Shown here: positions 28,196 to 39,947 of the stretch, one piece after another
Position numbering within the stretch: the stretch's first letter is position 1
Layout of the letters: every line of letters starts with the position of its first letter
NCBI GenBank assembly: GCA_002324875.1
Contig: NTJG01000002.1
Span: forward strand, 248,001-312,000
Length of the DNA stretch: 64,000 nt
Source of the DNA: Lysobacteraceae bacterium NML93-0793
GTDB taxonomy: Bacteria; Pseudomonadota; Gammaproteobacteria; Xanthomonadales; Xanthomonadaceae
Reading direction: 5' to 3'
The notes under the pieces: generated by a model
Seen by the model: the letters and a program-made list of their open reading frames with translations, nothing else
Databases searched by the model: none
Told to the model about the DNA's origin: nothing
Made by a program: the position numbers and the translations under genes

Positions 28196-30355
28196 TCAGC
28201 TGAAGATCGCGGGTGCCACCTGCACGCAGTTGCGCCCCTGCCGCTTCGCCGCGTACAGCGCCTTGTCGGCACGTGCGATCGCCTCGGCCGGCGCCTGTTC
28301 GCCCGGCTGGCGGGTCGCGATGCCGATGCTCACCGTCAGGCGCACCCGCTGCCCCTCGTGCCGGACCTCGACGTTTTCGACCGCCGTGCGCATGCGCTCG
28401 CCGATCGCCCGGGCTTCCGCGCCGTCGTGGCCCGGCAACACGGCGATGAACTCCTCTCCGCCGTACCGGCCGAACATGTCGGCCTCCGACAGCACGCTGC
28501 GCAGGGCCGTCGATACCGCGCGCAGGCAGTCATCGCCGCAAGCGTGTCCGTAGCGGTCGTTGACCGACTTGAAGTGATCGAGGTCGACGAACAGCACCGA
28601 GACCGGACGCCCGGTGCGCTCGGCATCGGCGAACGTGCGCTCGACCCAGAGGTCGAGCGTGCGCCGGTTCATGGTTCCGGTGAGCGCGTCGATTTCCGCC
28701 GAGCGCCGCAGCTTGACCGCCGTCGCCGCCTGGTCGACCTGCAGCTGGACCAGACGCAGCAGCTCGCCGATCACCGACATTTCCTCGGTGGTGAATCCCT
28801 CGCCACCGGCGCGGCGCAGCAGCAGCACCGCCCAGCCCGGCGCGCGGACCTGCAGCGGCACCAGCGCCTCCATCGCCACCACCGGCCCACCGGACGAGGC
28901 CTGCACCGGCTGTTGCAAGGCGATGCCCGCCGTCGCCTGGCGGCGCAGGATCAGGCCGCGACGCTGGATCTCGTGCTCGATCGCCGGCAGCGCATCGGCC
29001 GGCTCCACCAGCAGATGATCGCGTCCCTGGTACCCGCGCAACACGGCGACACAGGACTCGTGGGGCACCAGCGGCAGCAGGTGGTCCATCAGCAGCCGGA
29101 ACCCCTGCCAGGGCAACTCGCCCGGATCGAGCCCGTTGAGCTGGGTCTGCAGGGCGGTCGTCAGATTGGCCCGCGCGCGTTCGCGCTGCATCTTGCGCTC
29201 GGTGTCCAGCCGCGCGAGCCGGTCGCGGTCGCGCTGGTCGCGGTAATCGCCGATGCGGCTGATCAGGGCGAGACCCAGCCCGAACACGAACGCGACCAGC
29301 GTCCCCTGATAGGCGAAATGCAGCAGGGCGATGTCGGTCGTCAGCCCCAGGCGCACCAGCGCCATCCACAGCCCGCCGACCAAGGCGAGCGCCGCCGCGG
29401 CCAGCACCCAGGCAGCCAGCCGCACGCCGCGGCGTGTGGCGTCGAACAGCATCGCCAGCGACGCGACCCCCGAGGCGATCCAGCCCAGCACGGTCAGCGG
29501 CCACGCGAGCGGGGCCACCGCTCCCAGGTTGAGCAGGCAAACGGCCGCCAGCAACACCAGCGCGACCGTGATCGCACGCGTCGCCCGTGCGCCGCGGTGC
29601 CCGCGCGGCATCGCGTAAGCCTCGATCAGCCCCTGCACGGCCGCTGCATACAGCAGCGCCAGCGCCGCCATGCCCTGCACGCCCCAGTAAGCGAACAGCC
29701 GTCCCGCGGGCAGGCCGTACAGATGGCCGTTGGCCGCCTGCAGCAACAGCACCAGCGCGAACACCACGCCGAAGAATCCGAGAAACAGACGGTCGCGCGA
29801 CGCGTAGGCGAGTGCCAGCGCCAGCGTGGCCAGCGCGAGCAGCGCGCCGTACAGCGCCGCCGACAGGGCCACGCCGGACCGCTCGATACGGCGCACGTCG
29901 CCGGCGCGGGCCAGCACCGGCGCGATGTTCGTCTGCAGCATGCCCGCGTAGCGGACGTCGAGCTGGACCGGGCCTTCCCAGTCCGCCGGCAGCACGAAGC
30001 CGTAACCGTTGGGGAACATGCCTTCGTCCTCGCCGACCCGGAAGAAGTCGCGGACCTCGCTGCGCCAGCCGTCATCACGGGTGAGATGCAGGTCCACGAC
30101 CGGCTCCCGCGGAAACCACAGCGCCCAGCGTCCCTGGCTGCGTTCGGTCGGCGGCAGGTCGAACCGGAGCTGCACGGTGCGCGCCGCCTCGCCGAAGGGA
30201 CCGGCGCTGTCGCCGACGACTTCGACCGGACGCTGCTCGCCCGGTCGCAGCTGGGTCGACGCCACGAGCATCGCGAACAGGCCCACCAGCAACAGCAGGC
30301 ACCCCGCCAGCACGACGCGGTGCCCCGGCATCGCATCGGCCGCGTCTAGCGCCAT
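28196..30355 (-). CDS. Membrane diguanylate cyclase with 7TM-DISM sensor
   Basis: A 719-residue protein. One N-terminal span (about 15-35) is followed by a periplasmic beta-rich domain with 7TMR-DISM character ([21 protein letters not shown]), seven spans (about 165-360), a coiled linker, a GAF-like segment (about 400-540) and a GGDEF domain. The active loop is RYGGEEF at 630-636, so it should make cyclic di-GMP. The inhibitory RxxD site five residues upstream reads SEAD, so product inhibition is probably lost. The start at 30355 has GGAGG seven bases upstream. It probably links an external ligand to surface behaviour. Confidence 0.92.
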   Translation of the reverse strand: MALDAADAMPGHRVVLAGCLLLLVGLFAMLVASTQLRPGEQRPVEVVGDSAGPFGEAARTVQLRFDLPPTERSQGRWALWFPREPVVDLHLTRDDGWRSEVRDFFRVGEDEGMFPNGYGFVLPADWEGPVQLDVRYAGMLQTNIAPVLARAGDVRRIERSGVALSAALYGALLALATLALALAYASRDRLFLGFFGVVFALVLLLQAANGHLYGLPAGRLFAYWGVQGMAALALLYAAAVQGLIEAYAMPRGHRGARATRAITVALVLLAAVCLLNLGAVAPLAWPLTVLGWIASGVASLAMLFDATRRGVRLAAWVLAAAALALVGGLWMALVRLGLTTDIALLHFAYQGTLVAFVFGLGLALISRIGDYRDQRDRDRLARLDTERKMQRERARANLTTALQTQLNGLDPGELPWQGFRLLMDHLLPLVPHESCVAVLRGYQGRDHLLVEPADALPAIEHEIQRRGLILRRQATAGIALQQPVQASSGGPVVAMEALVPLQVRAPGWAVLLLRRAGGEGFTTEEMSVIGELLRLVQLQVDQAATAVKLRRSAEIDALTGTMNRRTLDLWVERTFADAERTGRPVSVLFVDLDHFKSVNDRYGHACGDDCLRAVSTALRSVLSEADMFGRYGGEEFIAVLPGHDGAEARAIGERMRTAVENVEVRHEGQRVRLTVSIGIATRQPGEQAPAEAIARADKALYAAKRQGRNCVQVAPAIFS

Positions 30356-30620
30356 GGACGGCCTCCGGCTCGGGCACGGCGTCGCCGGACCGGCCATCGC
30401 GCGCCGGCGATCGTGTGCGCGATTGCGCGCATGCAGCACTCCCCGAAAATCCGATGCCCTCGCGCCACCGTCTCGCGGGCGCCCCCTACCGCGATCACAG
30501 TTTTACCCGACTCCGCGTCACAGAGGCGTTGACGGCCCGGTCGCCCGCGCGCCGCCGGGCTGCAGCGGCTGTCCGTTAAACTGCGCGATTCCGTCTTCGA
30601 TCCACACGAGTCCGCCATCC

Positions 30621-32380
<1,760 letters not shown>

Positions 32381-32384
<4 letters not shown>

Positions 32385-32770
32385 GCCGCCTGCGCCGGTC
32401 GCTGTGGCTGCTGCCGCTGCTGCTGTGGCTGACCGCCTGCGCCGGTCAACACGCGTCCAGTGCGCCGACGCCGCCGTCGGCCGGCGTGCCGCACGGCGCG
32501 CCACCCGCGCTTGCCGACGCGGGCGGCTCACCGCTAGCCCCCGATACCCGCTGCAGCCGCGATGCCGACTGCACGGTCAAGAACGTCGGCAACTGCTGCG
32601 GCGCCTATCCGGCCTGCGTGAGCACCGGTGCCCGGGTCGATCCCGACGCCGTGGCCGCGGACTGCGCGCGCCGCGGCCTGGCCTCGGTCTGCGGGTTCCG
32701 CGAGGTCACCGCGTGCCGCTGCGTCGCCAACCGCTGCGAAGCGGCGCCCCAGGGCGCGCTCGAGCGCTGA
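32381..32770 (+). CDS. Cysteine-rich putative lipoprotein
   Basis: A 129-residue protein starting four bases inside the end of glnS. The lipobox is LTAC (Cys20), followed by a Pro/Ala-rich linker, and residues 57-121 hold eight cysteines in [36 protein letters not shown] and ACRCVANRC. The CSRDADC and NVGNCCG pattern occurs in small periplasmic proteins of proteobacteria without known role. Disulfides in the periplasm are likely. I do not recognise a named family. Confidence 0.82.
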
Positions 32771-32797
32771 ACGCCCGTCCTCCTTTCAAGGCTTTCC

Positions 32798-33358
32798 ATG
32801 CTGTACGCACAGGTCCATCTCACCCTTCCCGCCTGGGTGCACGAACACGTCGACGCCACGCGCGCCTATCCGGGCGACGCGGACAAGGTCGCGCTCGCGA
32901 TCGAACTCTCGCGCCTGAACATCGAGGCGCAGAGCGGCGGGCCGTTCGGCGCGGTCGTCTTCGACGGCCAGGACCGCATCGTCTCGGCCGGGGTGAACCG
33001 GGTGATGCCGCATACCTGTTCGGTCGCGCACGCCGAAACGATGGCCTACATGCTGGCCCAGCAGCGCCTGCAGACGCCGCGCCTCAACGAGCGCATCGGC
33101 CCGGTGACCCTGGCCACGTCCTCGCAGCCCTGCTGCATGTGCTACGGCGCGACCGTCTGGGCCGGCATCGACCGGCTGCTGATCGGTGCGCGCTCGGAGG
33201 ATGTCGAGGCGCTGACGCCGTTCGACGAAGGTCCGCTGCCCGCGGACTGGATCGGCGCGCTGAACCAGCGCGGCATCGAAGTCGTGCGCGACATCCTGCG
33301 CGACGAGGCGCGTGCCGTGCTGCGCACCTACGGCGAGACCGACGGAGCGAAGTACTGA
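32798..33358 (+). CDS. Cytidine/deoxycytidylate-type nucleoside deaminase
   Basis: The 186-residue protein has the zinc site of the deaminase superfamily: His78-Ala-Glu80 (VAHAE) and PCCMC with Cys112 and Cys115. GGPFGAVVFDGQDRIVSAGVN precedes it, and the C-terminal part reads EDVEALTPFDEGPLP. This resembles guanine deaminase and related purine-base deaminases more than TadA. The start at 32798 follows glnS-lipoprotein by 27 bases, so it may be in the same transcript. Substrate is uncertain. Confidence 0.88.
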   Translation: MLYAQVHLTLPAWVHEHVDATRAYPGDADKVALAIELSRLNIEAQSGGPFGAVVFDGQDRIVSAGVNRVMPHTCSVAHAETMAYMLAQQRLQTPRLNERIGPVTLATSSQPCCMCYGATVWAGIDRLLIGARSEDVEALTPFDEGPLPADWIGALNQRGIEVVRDILRDEARAVLRTYGETDGAKY

Positions 33359-33359
33359 C

Positions 33360-34487
33360 ATGAGCGATCCCGATCCGAGCACGGCCGACGTCGCGCCCGT
33401 CCAGTCCGACGACGCCACCGCGTCGCCGGTGCAGCCGATCAGCGGCCTGCTGTGCTACTGCCGTGCGGGCTTCGAATCCGACCTCGCCGCCGAGCTCACC
33501 GAACGCGCGGCGGGCGTGCACGTCGCCGGGTATGCGCAGACGAAACGCGGCGACGGCTACGTGCTGTTCCATTCCGACAACGGCCCCTCGCTGACCAGCG
33601 AACTGCCGTTCCGCGAGCTGATCTTCGCGCGCCAGAAGCTGATGTTGCTGGCCGAACTGCGCGACCTCGACCCCACCGACCGCATCACCCCGATCTTCGA
33701 GGTGCTGGCCGGCCGCGGCCGCCACGGCGAGCTGCTGGTCGAGCATCCGGATTCCGATGAAGGCAAGCAGCTCGCGGGTCTCGCCCGCAGCTTCGGCAAC
33801 GCGCTGCGTCCTGCGCTGCGCAAGCGCGGCTTCCTGAGCCAGAAGGACGAGGCCCGCTTTCCGCGCCTGCACGTGTTCTTCGTCTCGGGCACCCATGCCT
33901 ACATCGCGCAGTCGGTGGTGGGCGACAGCGCGCCGTGGCCGATGGGCATTCCGCGCCTGCGCACGCACGCCGATGCGCCGTCGCGCTCGGCGCTCAAGCT
34001 CGAGGAAGCCTTCATGGCGCTGATGACCGAGCGCGAGCGCAACGCCCGCATCAAGCCCGGCATGCGCGCGGTGGATCTGGGCGCGGCGCCCGGCGGCTGG
34101 ACCTGGGTGCTCACACGCGAGCACATGCGCGTGAGCGCGGTCGACAACGGCCCGATGCAGGCCGCGCTGATGGACACCGGCCTGGTCGATCACCACCGTG
34201 TCGACGGGTTCCGCTACCAGCCCGTCGGCGCGGTCGACTGGATGGTCTGCGACATGGTCGAGCAGCCGCGCAAGGTCGCCGAGCGCATGGCCACCTGGTT
34301 CCGCGAAGGCTGGTGCCGCAATGCGGTCTTCAATCTCAAGCTGCCGATGAAGAAGCGCTGGCAGGAAACGCTGCTGGCGCTCGACCTGTTCGCCAACAAC
34401 GCGGGCGAGCACGACAACCTGGTCATCCGCGCGCGCCAGCTGTATCACGACCGCGAAGAGATCACGGTCTACGCCAGCGTCGAGTAA
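33360..34487 (+). CDS. rlmM: 23S rRNA 2'-O-ribose methyltransferase RlmM
   Basis: The 375-residue protein has an N-terminal THUMP region (LLCYCRAGFESDLAAELTERA) and a C-terminal Rossmann methyltransferase with VDLGAAPGGWTWVLTRE (motif near 238-254), SAVDNGPM, and WMVCDMVEQPRKVAERM. Lys in FNLKLPMKKRW completes the K-D-K catalytic set. RlmM methylates C2498 of 23S rRNA. The ATG at 33360 lies one base past the deaminase stop, and the first 25 residues are a variable acidic tail. Confidence 0.96.
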   Translation: MSDPDPSTADVAPVQSDDATASPVQPISGLLCYCRAGFESDLAAELTERAAGVHVAGYAQTKRGDGYVLFHSDNGPSLTSELPFRELIFARQKLMLLAELRDLDPTDRITPIFEVLAGRGRHGELLVEHPDSDEGKQLAGLARSFGNALRPALRKRGFLSQKDEARFPRLHVFFVSGTHAYIAQSVVGDSAPWPMGIPRLRTHADAPSRSALKLEEAFMALMTERERNARIKPGMRAVDLGAAPGGWTWVLTREHMRVSAVDNGPMQAALMDTGLVDHHRVDGFRYQPVGAVDWMVCDMVEQPRKVAERMATWFREGWCRNAVFNLKLPMKKRWQETLLALDLFANNAGEHDNLVIRARQLYHDREEITVYASVE

Positions 34488-34508
34488 ATCCCGATCGGAG
34501 AGTCCGCA

Positions 34509-34850
34509 ATGGCCGCAGGCTGGATCACCGTCGTCGCGCCGTACCTGCCGGAAATCGTCCGGCTGGCACGGCCGATCTTCACCCGCACGCCGCCGCCCCT
34601 GGTGGACCTCGGCCAGCAGCGGCGCAACGACGTGGTGGATGCGCAGATCGTCGAACTGCAGGACGCGGCGAGCCAGAACGCCGATTCGATCGGCAAGCTG
34701 GCGGCGGACATGCAGAAGACCATCGAGGCCCTGCACCTGGCCGCCGCGCGCGCCGAGACGCGCCTGGTCCGCGCCCAGGCCCTGGCCCTCGTCGCCACCA
34801 CCATCGCCGTCCTGGCATTCAGCCTCGCCGCCTGGGCGCTGGCGCGCTAG
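34509..34850 (+). CDS. Small coiled-coil protein with C-terminal membrane anchor
   Basis: A 113-residue protein starting at ATG 34509 with GGAGAG ten bases upstream. A soluble N-terminus (IVRLARPIFTRTPPP) leads to a predicted coiled coil (about 45-88: DAQIVELQDAASQNADSIGK and LAADMQKTIEALHLAAARAE), and one membrane span at the very C-terminus (92-111). This is the shape of a tail-anchored protein. No family recognised; it follows rlmM by 21 bases and may be cotranscribed. Confidence 0.8.
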   Translation: MAAGWITVVAPYLPEIVRLARPIFTRTPPPLVDLGQQRRNDVVDAQIVELQDAASQNADSIGKLAADMQKTIEALHLAAARAETRLVRAQALALVATTIAVLAFSLAAWALAR

Positions 34851-35364
34851 AGAAGGTCCGAACTGCTCCACTTTCAACGGTCATTCCCGCGAACGCGGGA
34901 ATCCAGCGCCCTGTGTTTTCCAGGCCTGAAGTTGCCGGGGTCCCGCGCGACGGGCCAGACGCTCGGCGAAAGCCGCGGGATGACAGCAGTGATCCGGACC
35001 ATCCCCGGGACACGCGGAGCGCGTCGCGCCTCCAGAGCCCGGCGTTGACCGAGCACGCGCGCTTCGGCTGCGGATGCGTGAATCCATCGTCGTCCGGTCG
35101 CTCGAACACGTATCAGCCGACGCCCTTCGGGGTAGACCCGGTTGGTCCGGAGCAACCCGGGCACCGTTCCGAGATACGCCGCCGTGCTCCCGGAGGCAGC
35201 GCACGACCGGCCCGGACTCGCGCGACGCTCCGCGTACCTCATACGCAATCCACGCAGGCCGATCCGCCCGACGCCCTACGTCGGCAGGCCCCGGATCGGC
35301 ACTGACGCCAAGGCCACATTCCGGCCGCATACTGCGCGCGCCCTCCCCTTCCGGATCCGCCCGC
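34851..35364. other. Intergenic region without a convincing gene
   Basis: About 510 bases between the coiled-coil gene and the DUF808 gene. It contains a dispersed-repeat type sequence (see 34883-34902, plus CGCGGGATGACAG near 34973), which resembles the CATTCCCGCG...CGCGGGAAT elements common in xanthomonad intergenic DNA. Several open frames cross it in both directions but none has a ribosome binding site with protein-like composition. Confidence 0.6.
34883..34902. repeat. Palindromic intergenic repeat unit
   Basis: ATTCCCGC and GCGGGAAT (34883-34890 and 34895-34902) around GAAC, preceded by GTC and followed by CCAG, have the form of the dispersed REP-like element of Xanthomonas and Lysobacter genomes. 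It may also end the transcript of the gene stopping at 34850. Confidence 0.65.
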
Positions 35365-36300
<936 letters not shown>

Positions 36301-36315
36301 CCGGGTCTCACCCGG
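36301..36315. terminator. Short hairpin between convergent genes
   Basis: CCGGGT and ACCCGG around CTC lie directly after the DUF808 stop codon and 13 bases before the stop of the convergent hydroxylase gene. It is a weak candidate terminator, since no T-run follows. Confidence 0.45.
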
Positions 36316-36327
36316 CGCTCCGGTCGA

Positions 36328-37506
36328 TCAGCCGCCGGCGGCCCGCTGCCACAGCAGGCGGTTGAGCGGCGGCAGACCACCTGCGATGCCGAGCGCATGG
36401 CTGCGCAGCAGCGTCGGCAACACCGCATCGTTCGAGTAGACCCGGTTGATGGCGTCGAACGCATGCGCGGCGAGCGTATTCTCGCTGCGACGTGTGCGCG
36501 CCCAGCGCGCGAGCCGCTGCGGCGCATCCCAGAGCGCGTCGCGCTGCAGGGCCTCGCCGACGCTCGCGGCCAGAGCGGCCACGTCGCGCAGGCCCAGGTT
36601 GACCCCCTGTCCGGCCAGCGGATGCACGACGTGGGCGGCATCGCCGACCACGAGCACACGCCCGGCCACCTGGGTGTCGACCAGCTGCCGACGCAGCGGA
36701 AACGCCGCCCGTGCCGAAGCCGGCGCCAGCGCGCCGAGCCGGCCGCCGGACGCGCGCGTGAGCGCATCGGCGAAGGCCGCATCGTCGAGCGCACGCACAC
36801 GCTCGGCCTCGTCGGCCGGCAGCGTCCACACGATCGAACTCAAGCCGTCGTCGCAGGGCAACAAGGCCAGTGGCCCACCCGGCAGAAACCGCTGCCAGGC
36901 CGTGTCCTCGTGCGGATGTTCGCTGCGCACATAGCCGACGACGCCGCTCTGGCCGTAGTCGTGGCCGTCGGCGCCGATCCCGGCGAGCCGTCGCAGCATC
37001 GAGCCCGCGCCGTCGGCCGCGATCGCCAGACGCGCCTCGATGCGGCTGCCCGCGTCGAGCCGAAGCGCGACGCGGTCGTCGGCCGTCTCCAGCGCCTCGA
37101 CCGCCGCCGGACTGCGCACCTCCACGCCGGCCGTCGCAAGCTGCGCCCAGAGGCGATCGACCAGCAGGCCGTGTTCGACGATCCAGCCCAGCTCGCGCAG
37201 ACCCAGCGCATCGGCGTCGAACCGCAGCTCGCTGCCGCCGCCCGCATCCCAGACCTGCATCCGGCGGTAGGCGTGCGCGCGGGTCGCGCGCACCGCCGGC
37301 CAGACGTCGATCGTCTCGAGCAGGCGGGCATTGTCGTGAGCGAAGGCGTAGACGCGAAGGTCCGGCGCGGCGGCATCCCAGGCCGCCGGTGGGCGCGCCT
37401 CGACCAGCACCACGTCCAGCCCGAGCCGCGCGAGTGCGAGCGCGCAGGCCGCACCCACCACGCCGCCGCCACAGACGACCACGTCGCGCACAGCGCGGCG
37501 GCTCAT
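36328..37506 (-). CDS. UbiH/UbiI-family FAD-dependent hydroxylase
   Basis: The 392-residue flavoprotein has the FAD motif VVVCGGGVVGAACALALARLG at the N-terminus, the DG-type motif AIAADGAGSMLR near 170, and the second FAD motif VLVVGDAAHVVHPLAGQGVN with NLGLRDVAALA. This is the ubiquinone ring hydroxylase family, which modifies the aromatic ring during ubiquinone synthesis at the membrane. The ATG at 37506 overlaps the stop of the upstream paralogue, so the two are coupled. Which ring position it hydroxylates cannot be read from sequence; a VisC/UbiI-type role is likely. Confidence 0.92.
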   Translation of the reverse strand: MSRRAVRDVVVCGGGVVGAACALALARLGLDVVLVEARPPAAWDAAAPDLRVYAFAHDNARLLETIDVWPAVRATRAHAYRRMQVWDAGGGSELRFDADALGLRELGWIVEHGLLVDRLWAQLATAGVEVRSPAAVEALETADDRVALRLDAGSRIEARLAIAADGAGSMLRRLAGIGADGHDYGQSGVVGYVRSEHPHEDTAWQRFLPGGPLALLPCDDGLSSIVWTLPADEAERVRALDDAAFADALTRASGGRLGALAPASARAAFPLRRQLVDTQVAGRVLVVGDAAHVVHPLAGQGVNLGLRDVAALAASVGEALQRDALWDAPQRLARWARTRRSENTLAAHAFDAINRVYSNDAVLPTLLRSHALGIAGGLPPLNRLLWQRAAGG

Positions 37507-38708
37507 GCGGCGCCTCCGCGGCACAGCGCCGGTACGTCGCCGCGATAACCCATCGCACCGCCGGCCAGCATCGCCTGCAGCGCGGCGTCACGGTCGACGG
37601 CGAGCAGACCGAGACTGCGCAGCGGGCGCAGCAGACGCGACGGATTCGAGGTCACCCGCGCCAGGCCGTCGGAGAACGCGAGCGTGCGGCTGCGGTCCTC
37701 CCGGCGACGCGCGGCGTAGCGCTCGAGCAGCGCCGATGCGCCGGGATCGGCCGCATCGGCGACGAGTTCGGCCAGGGTCAGCGCATCGCGCAGGCCCAGG
37801 TTGAAGCCCTGCGCGCCGATCGGGTGCAGGGTCTGCGCGGCATTGCCGACCAGCACCGCGCGCGGCGCCGTCGTCGCCGTCGCCACCACGCGCCGGATCG
37901 GATAGCGGCTGCGCGGACCGACTGCGATGAACCGGCCCGCACGCCAGCCGAAGGCCGACTGCACGCGCGACAGAAAGGCCGCGTCATCGAGCGCGGCGAC
38001 GGCCTCCGCATCCTCCGACGCCACGCCGTGCACCAGGCCGTAGTGCCGGTCGCCACGCGGCAGCAGCGCCGTGGGCCCGCTGTCGGTCAGGCGCTCGTAG
38101 GCGACCCCGTCCGGCGCACGCGCGGCCTGCAGCCGGGCGACGAACAGCGTCTGCCGGTAATCGTGGATGTCGGCCTCGATGCCGAGGGCGCTGCGCGTGA
38201 TCGAATCGGTGCCGTCGGCGGCGACGAGCAGCGCCGTGCTGGCGCGCACGACGCCGTCCGGCGTTTCGATGTCGACGGCACGGCGCCCGTCTTCCACGGG
38301 GCCGACCGCGGTCACGCGACCGGGCCGGTAGCGGGTGACGTGGGTCAGCGCCTGCAGCCGCGCTTCCAGCGCCTGGCCGAAGTCGCGGGCCACGACCACC
38401 TGTCCGAACTGCGTGCGCCCGTAAGCCCGGGCATCGAGCCGGACGCGGCCGAAATCGCCGGCGCGGCCGACGTGGATCCGGCGGATCGGCCCGGACGGCG
38501 CCTTCAATGCCTGCAGCACACCGAGCGCGGTCAATGCGTTGACGGTGGCCTCGGCGAAGCTCAGGTTGCGCTGGTCGAAGACGGCCGGCATCGCCTCCGC
38601 GGTCGCCTCGACCAGAGCGGTCCGGACGCCGGCGCGATCGAGTGCGATGGCGAGACTGGCGCCGACGAGGCCGCCTCCGACGATCAGGACCTGGTATGCG
38701 TGCTCCAT
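37503..38708 (-). CDS. ubiH: Ubiquinone biosynthesis hydroxylase UbiH
   Basis: The 401-residue FAD monooxygenase has LIVGGGLVGASLAIALDRAG at residues 8-27, FDQRNLSFAEATVNALTALGV (a UbiH-type substrate region), LVAADGTDSITRSALG, and LVGNAAQTLHPIGAQGFN with NLGLRDALTLAELV. Two tandem ubi hydroxylases of this kind are usual in xanthomonads. Its product is 2-octaprenyl-6-methoxyphenol hydroxylation in ubiquinone synthesis. It is divergent from the membrane protein gene at 38795. Confidence 0.92.
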   Translation of the reverse strand: MEHAYQVLIVGGGLVGASLAIALDRAGVRTALVEATAEAMPAVFDQRNLSFAEATVNALTALGVLQALKAPSGPIRRIHVGRAGDFGRVRLDARAYGRTQFGQVVVARDFGQALEARLQALTHVTRYRPGRVTAVGPVEDGRRAVDIETPDGVVRASTALLVAADGTDSITRSALGIEADIHDYRQTLFVARLQAARAPDGVAYERLTDSGPTALLPRGDRHYGLVHGVASEDAEAVAALDDAAFLSRVQSAFGWRAGRFIAVGPRSRYPIRRVVATATTAPRAVLVGNAAQTLHPIGAQGFNLGLRDALTLAELVADAADPGASALLERYAARRREDRSRTLAFSDGLARVTSNPSRLLRPLRSLGLLAVDRDAALQAMLAGGAMGYRGDVPALCRGGAA

Positions 38709-38794
38709 GGCGCGATGATAAGCGCTGGCCGCACGTCGCCGGACGCTCCGCTAGAATGCGGGTCGTGAACCCGTTCGCCGTCTCCGGAGCCGCA

Positions 38795-39382
38795 ATGACC
38801 CCCGTCGCCCGTCGCGCCACCATCCTCGCCCTGCTGGCCGCGCTGATGGCCGCCACCCGCGTGCACCATTTCGGCGCCGTGCCCGATGCGTCGTGGGCCG
38901 TGTTCTTCATCGGTGGCGTCTATCTCGCCACGTGGACGCGCTGGGCGTTTCCCGCGCTGATGACGCTGGCCGTGGCGGTGGATGCGTTCGTGATCACCAG
39001 CCAGGGCCTGTCGTTCTGGACCCACTACTGCGTCTCGCCGGCGTACTGGTGCCTGGTGCCGGCGTACTTCGCGATGTGGGCCGGTGGTGTCTGGCTGAAG
39101 CGGCATCTCGACGGCCCGGCGCTGACGGGTGCGTTGAAACTCGTCGCCAGCCTGGTGGCCTCGGTGGCGGTGTGCCACCTGATCGCCCAGGGCAGCTTCT
39201 ACTGGATCAGCAGCAGCGTGGCCGAGCCCAGCCTGGCCGGCTGGTGGAAGAACTACACCGACTGGCTGCTGCCCTACATGCGCGCTGCTGCGCTGTACGT
39301 CGGCGCCGCCGCCGTGCTGCATGTGCTGCTGACGCGCCTGCTGCCGACGCCGGCAACGGCCCGCGCGCTGCACGCCGACTGA
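38795..39382 (+). CDS. Membrane protein next to cobalamin adenosyltransferase (ECF S-component-like)
   Basis: A 195-residue protein with about five to six spans. ATG 38795 is chosen because GGAG lies six bases upstream; the earlier ATG at 38756 overlaps a -10-like TAGAAT (38752-38757). The N-terminal ATRVHHFGAVPDASWAVFFIGGVY resembles the DUF6580 group of putative ECF transporter S components (R-x-H-F then A-x-F-x-G-G-x-Y). The adjacent adenosyltransferase gene, ten bases on, supports a role in corrinoid uptake. Both points are inference. Confidence 0.75.
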   Translation: MTPVARRATILALLAALMAATRVHHFGAVPDASWAVFFIGGVYLATWTRWAFPALMTLAVAVDAFVITSQGLSFWTHYCVSPAYWCLVPAYFAMWAGGVWLKRHLDGPALTGALKLVASLVASVAVCHLIAQGSFYWISSSVAEPSLAGWWKNYTDWLLPYMRAAALYVGAAAVLHVLLTRLLPTPATARALHAD

Positions 39383-39392
39383 CCGCGGCACG

Positions 39393-39944
39393 ATGGGCAA
39401 CCGCCTTTCGAAGATCTACACCCGCACCGGCGACGACGGATCGACCGGTCTGGGCGACGGTGCACGCGTCGGCAAGGACTCGCTGCGCGTCGCCGCCTAC
39501 GGCACCGTCGACGAGGCCAATTCCACCATCGGTCTGCTGCTGGCGACGCAGGTGCCGGACGACATCCGCGATCTGCTGACCACCGTGCAGCACCAGTTGT
39601 TCGATCTCGGCGGCGAGCTGTGCATTCCGGGGCACGCCGCGATCGAGGATGCCGACATCGACGCGCTCGAAGCGCAGCTCGACCATTACAACGACGACCT
39701 GCCCGCGCTGAAGGACTTCATCCTGCCCGGCGGCGGCGAGGCTGCGGCGCGCTGCCACATCGCGCGCACGGTGGTGCGCCGCGCCGAGCGCGAGACGGTG
39801 GCCCTGTCGCGCACCGACGCCGTGCGGCCGCAGGCGGTGCGTTACCTCAACCGCCTGTCCGATCTGCTGTTCGTGCTGGCCCGCGTGCTGGCGCGCGCCG
39901 ACGGCCACGGCGAGGTGCTGTGGCGCCACGAGCGCAGGCGCTGA
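39393..39944 (+). CDS. Cob(I)alamin adenosyltransferase, PduO type
   Basis: A 183-residue protein with the PduO-type ATP site at the N-terminus (IYTRTGDDGSTGLGDGARVGKD), YGTVDEANSTIG, and the trimer/active-site helix VVRRAERETVALSR followed by RYLNRLSDLLFVLAR. It transfers the adenosyl group of ATP to cob(I)alamin, making coenzyme B12. No other B12 synthesis gene is in the window, so it probably works on imported corrinoid, perhaps taken up by the neighbouring membrane protein. Confidence 0.95.
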   Translation: MGNRLSKIYTRTGDDGSTGLGDGARVGKDSLRVAAYGTVDEANSTIGLLLATQVPDDIRDLLTTVQHQLFDLGGELCIPGHAAIEDADIDALEAQLDHYNDDLPALKDFILPGGGEAAARCHIARTVVRRAERETVALSRTDAVRPQAVRYLNRLSDLLFVLARVLARADGHGEVLWRHERRR

Positions 39945-39947
39945 GCG

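Noticed and set aside
27893-30349. 818-codon open frame opposite the diguanylate cyclase
   Set aside because: Gln/Arg/His-rich shadow; the cyclase on the other strand has a ribosome site and GGEEF motif.
34874-35248. Open frames of 96-124 codons in the 34851-35364 gap
   Set aside because: No ribosome site, repeat sequence included, composition not protein-like.
35100-35364. Possible riboswitch before the DUF808 gene
   Set aside because: Several short GC stems exist but no conserved core of a known riboswitch class could be made out.
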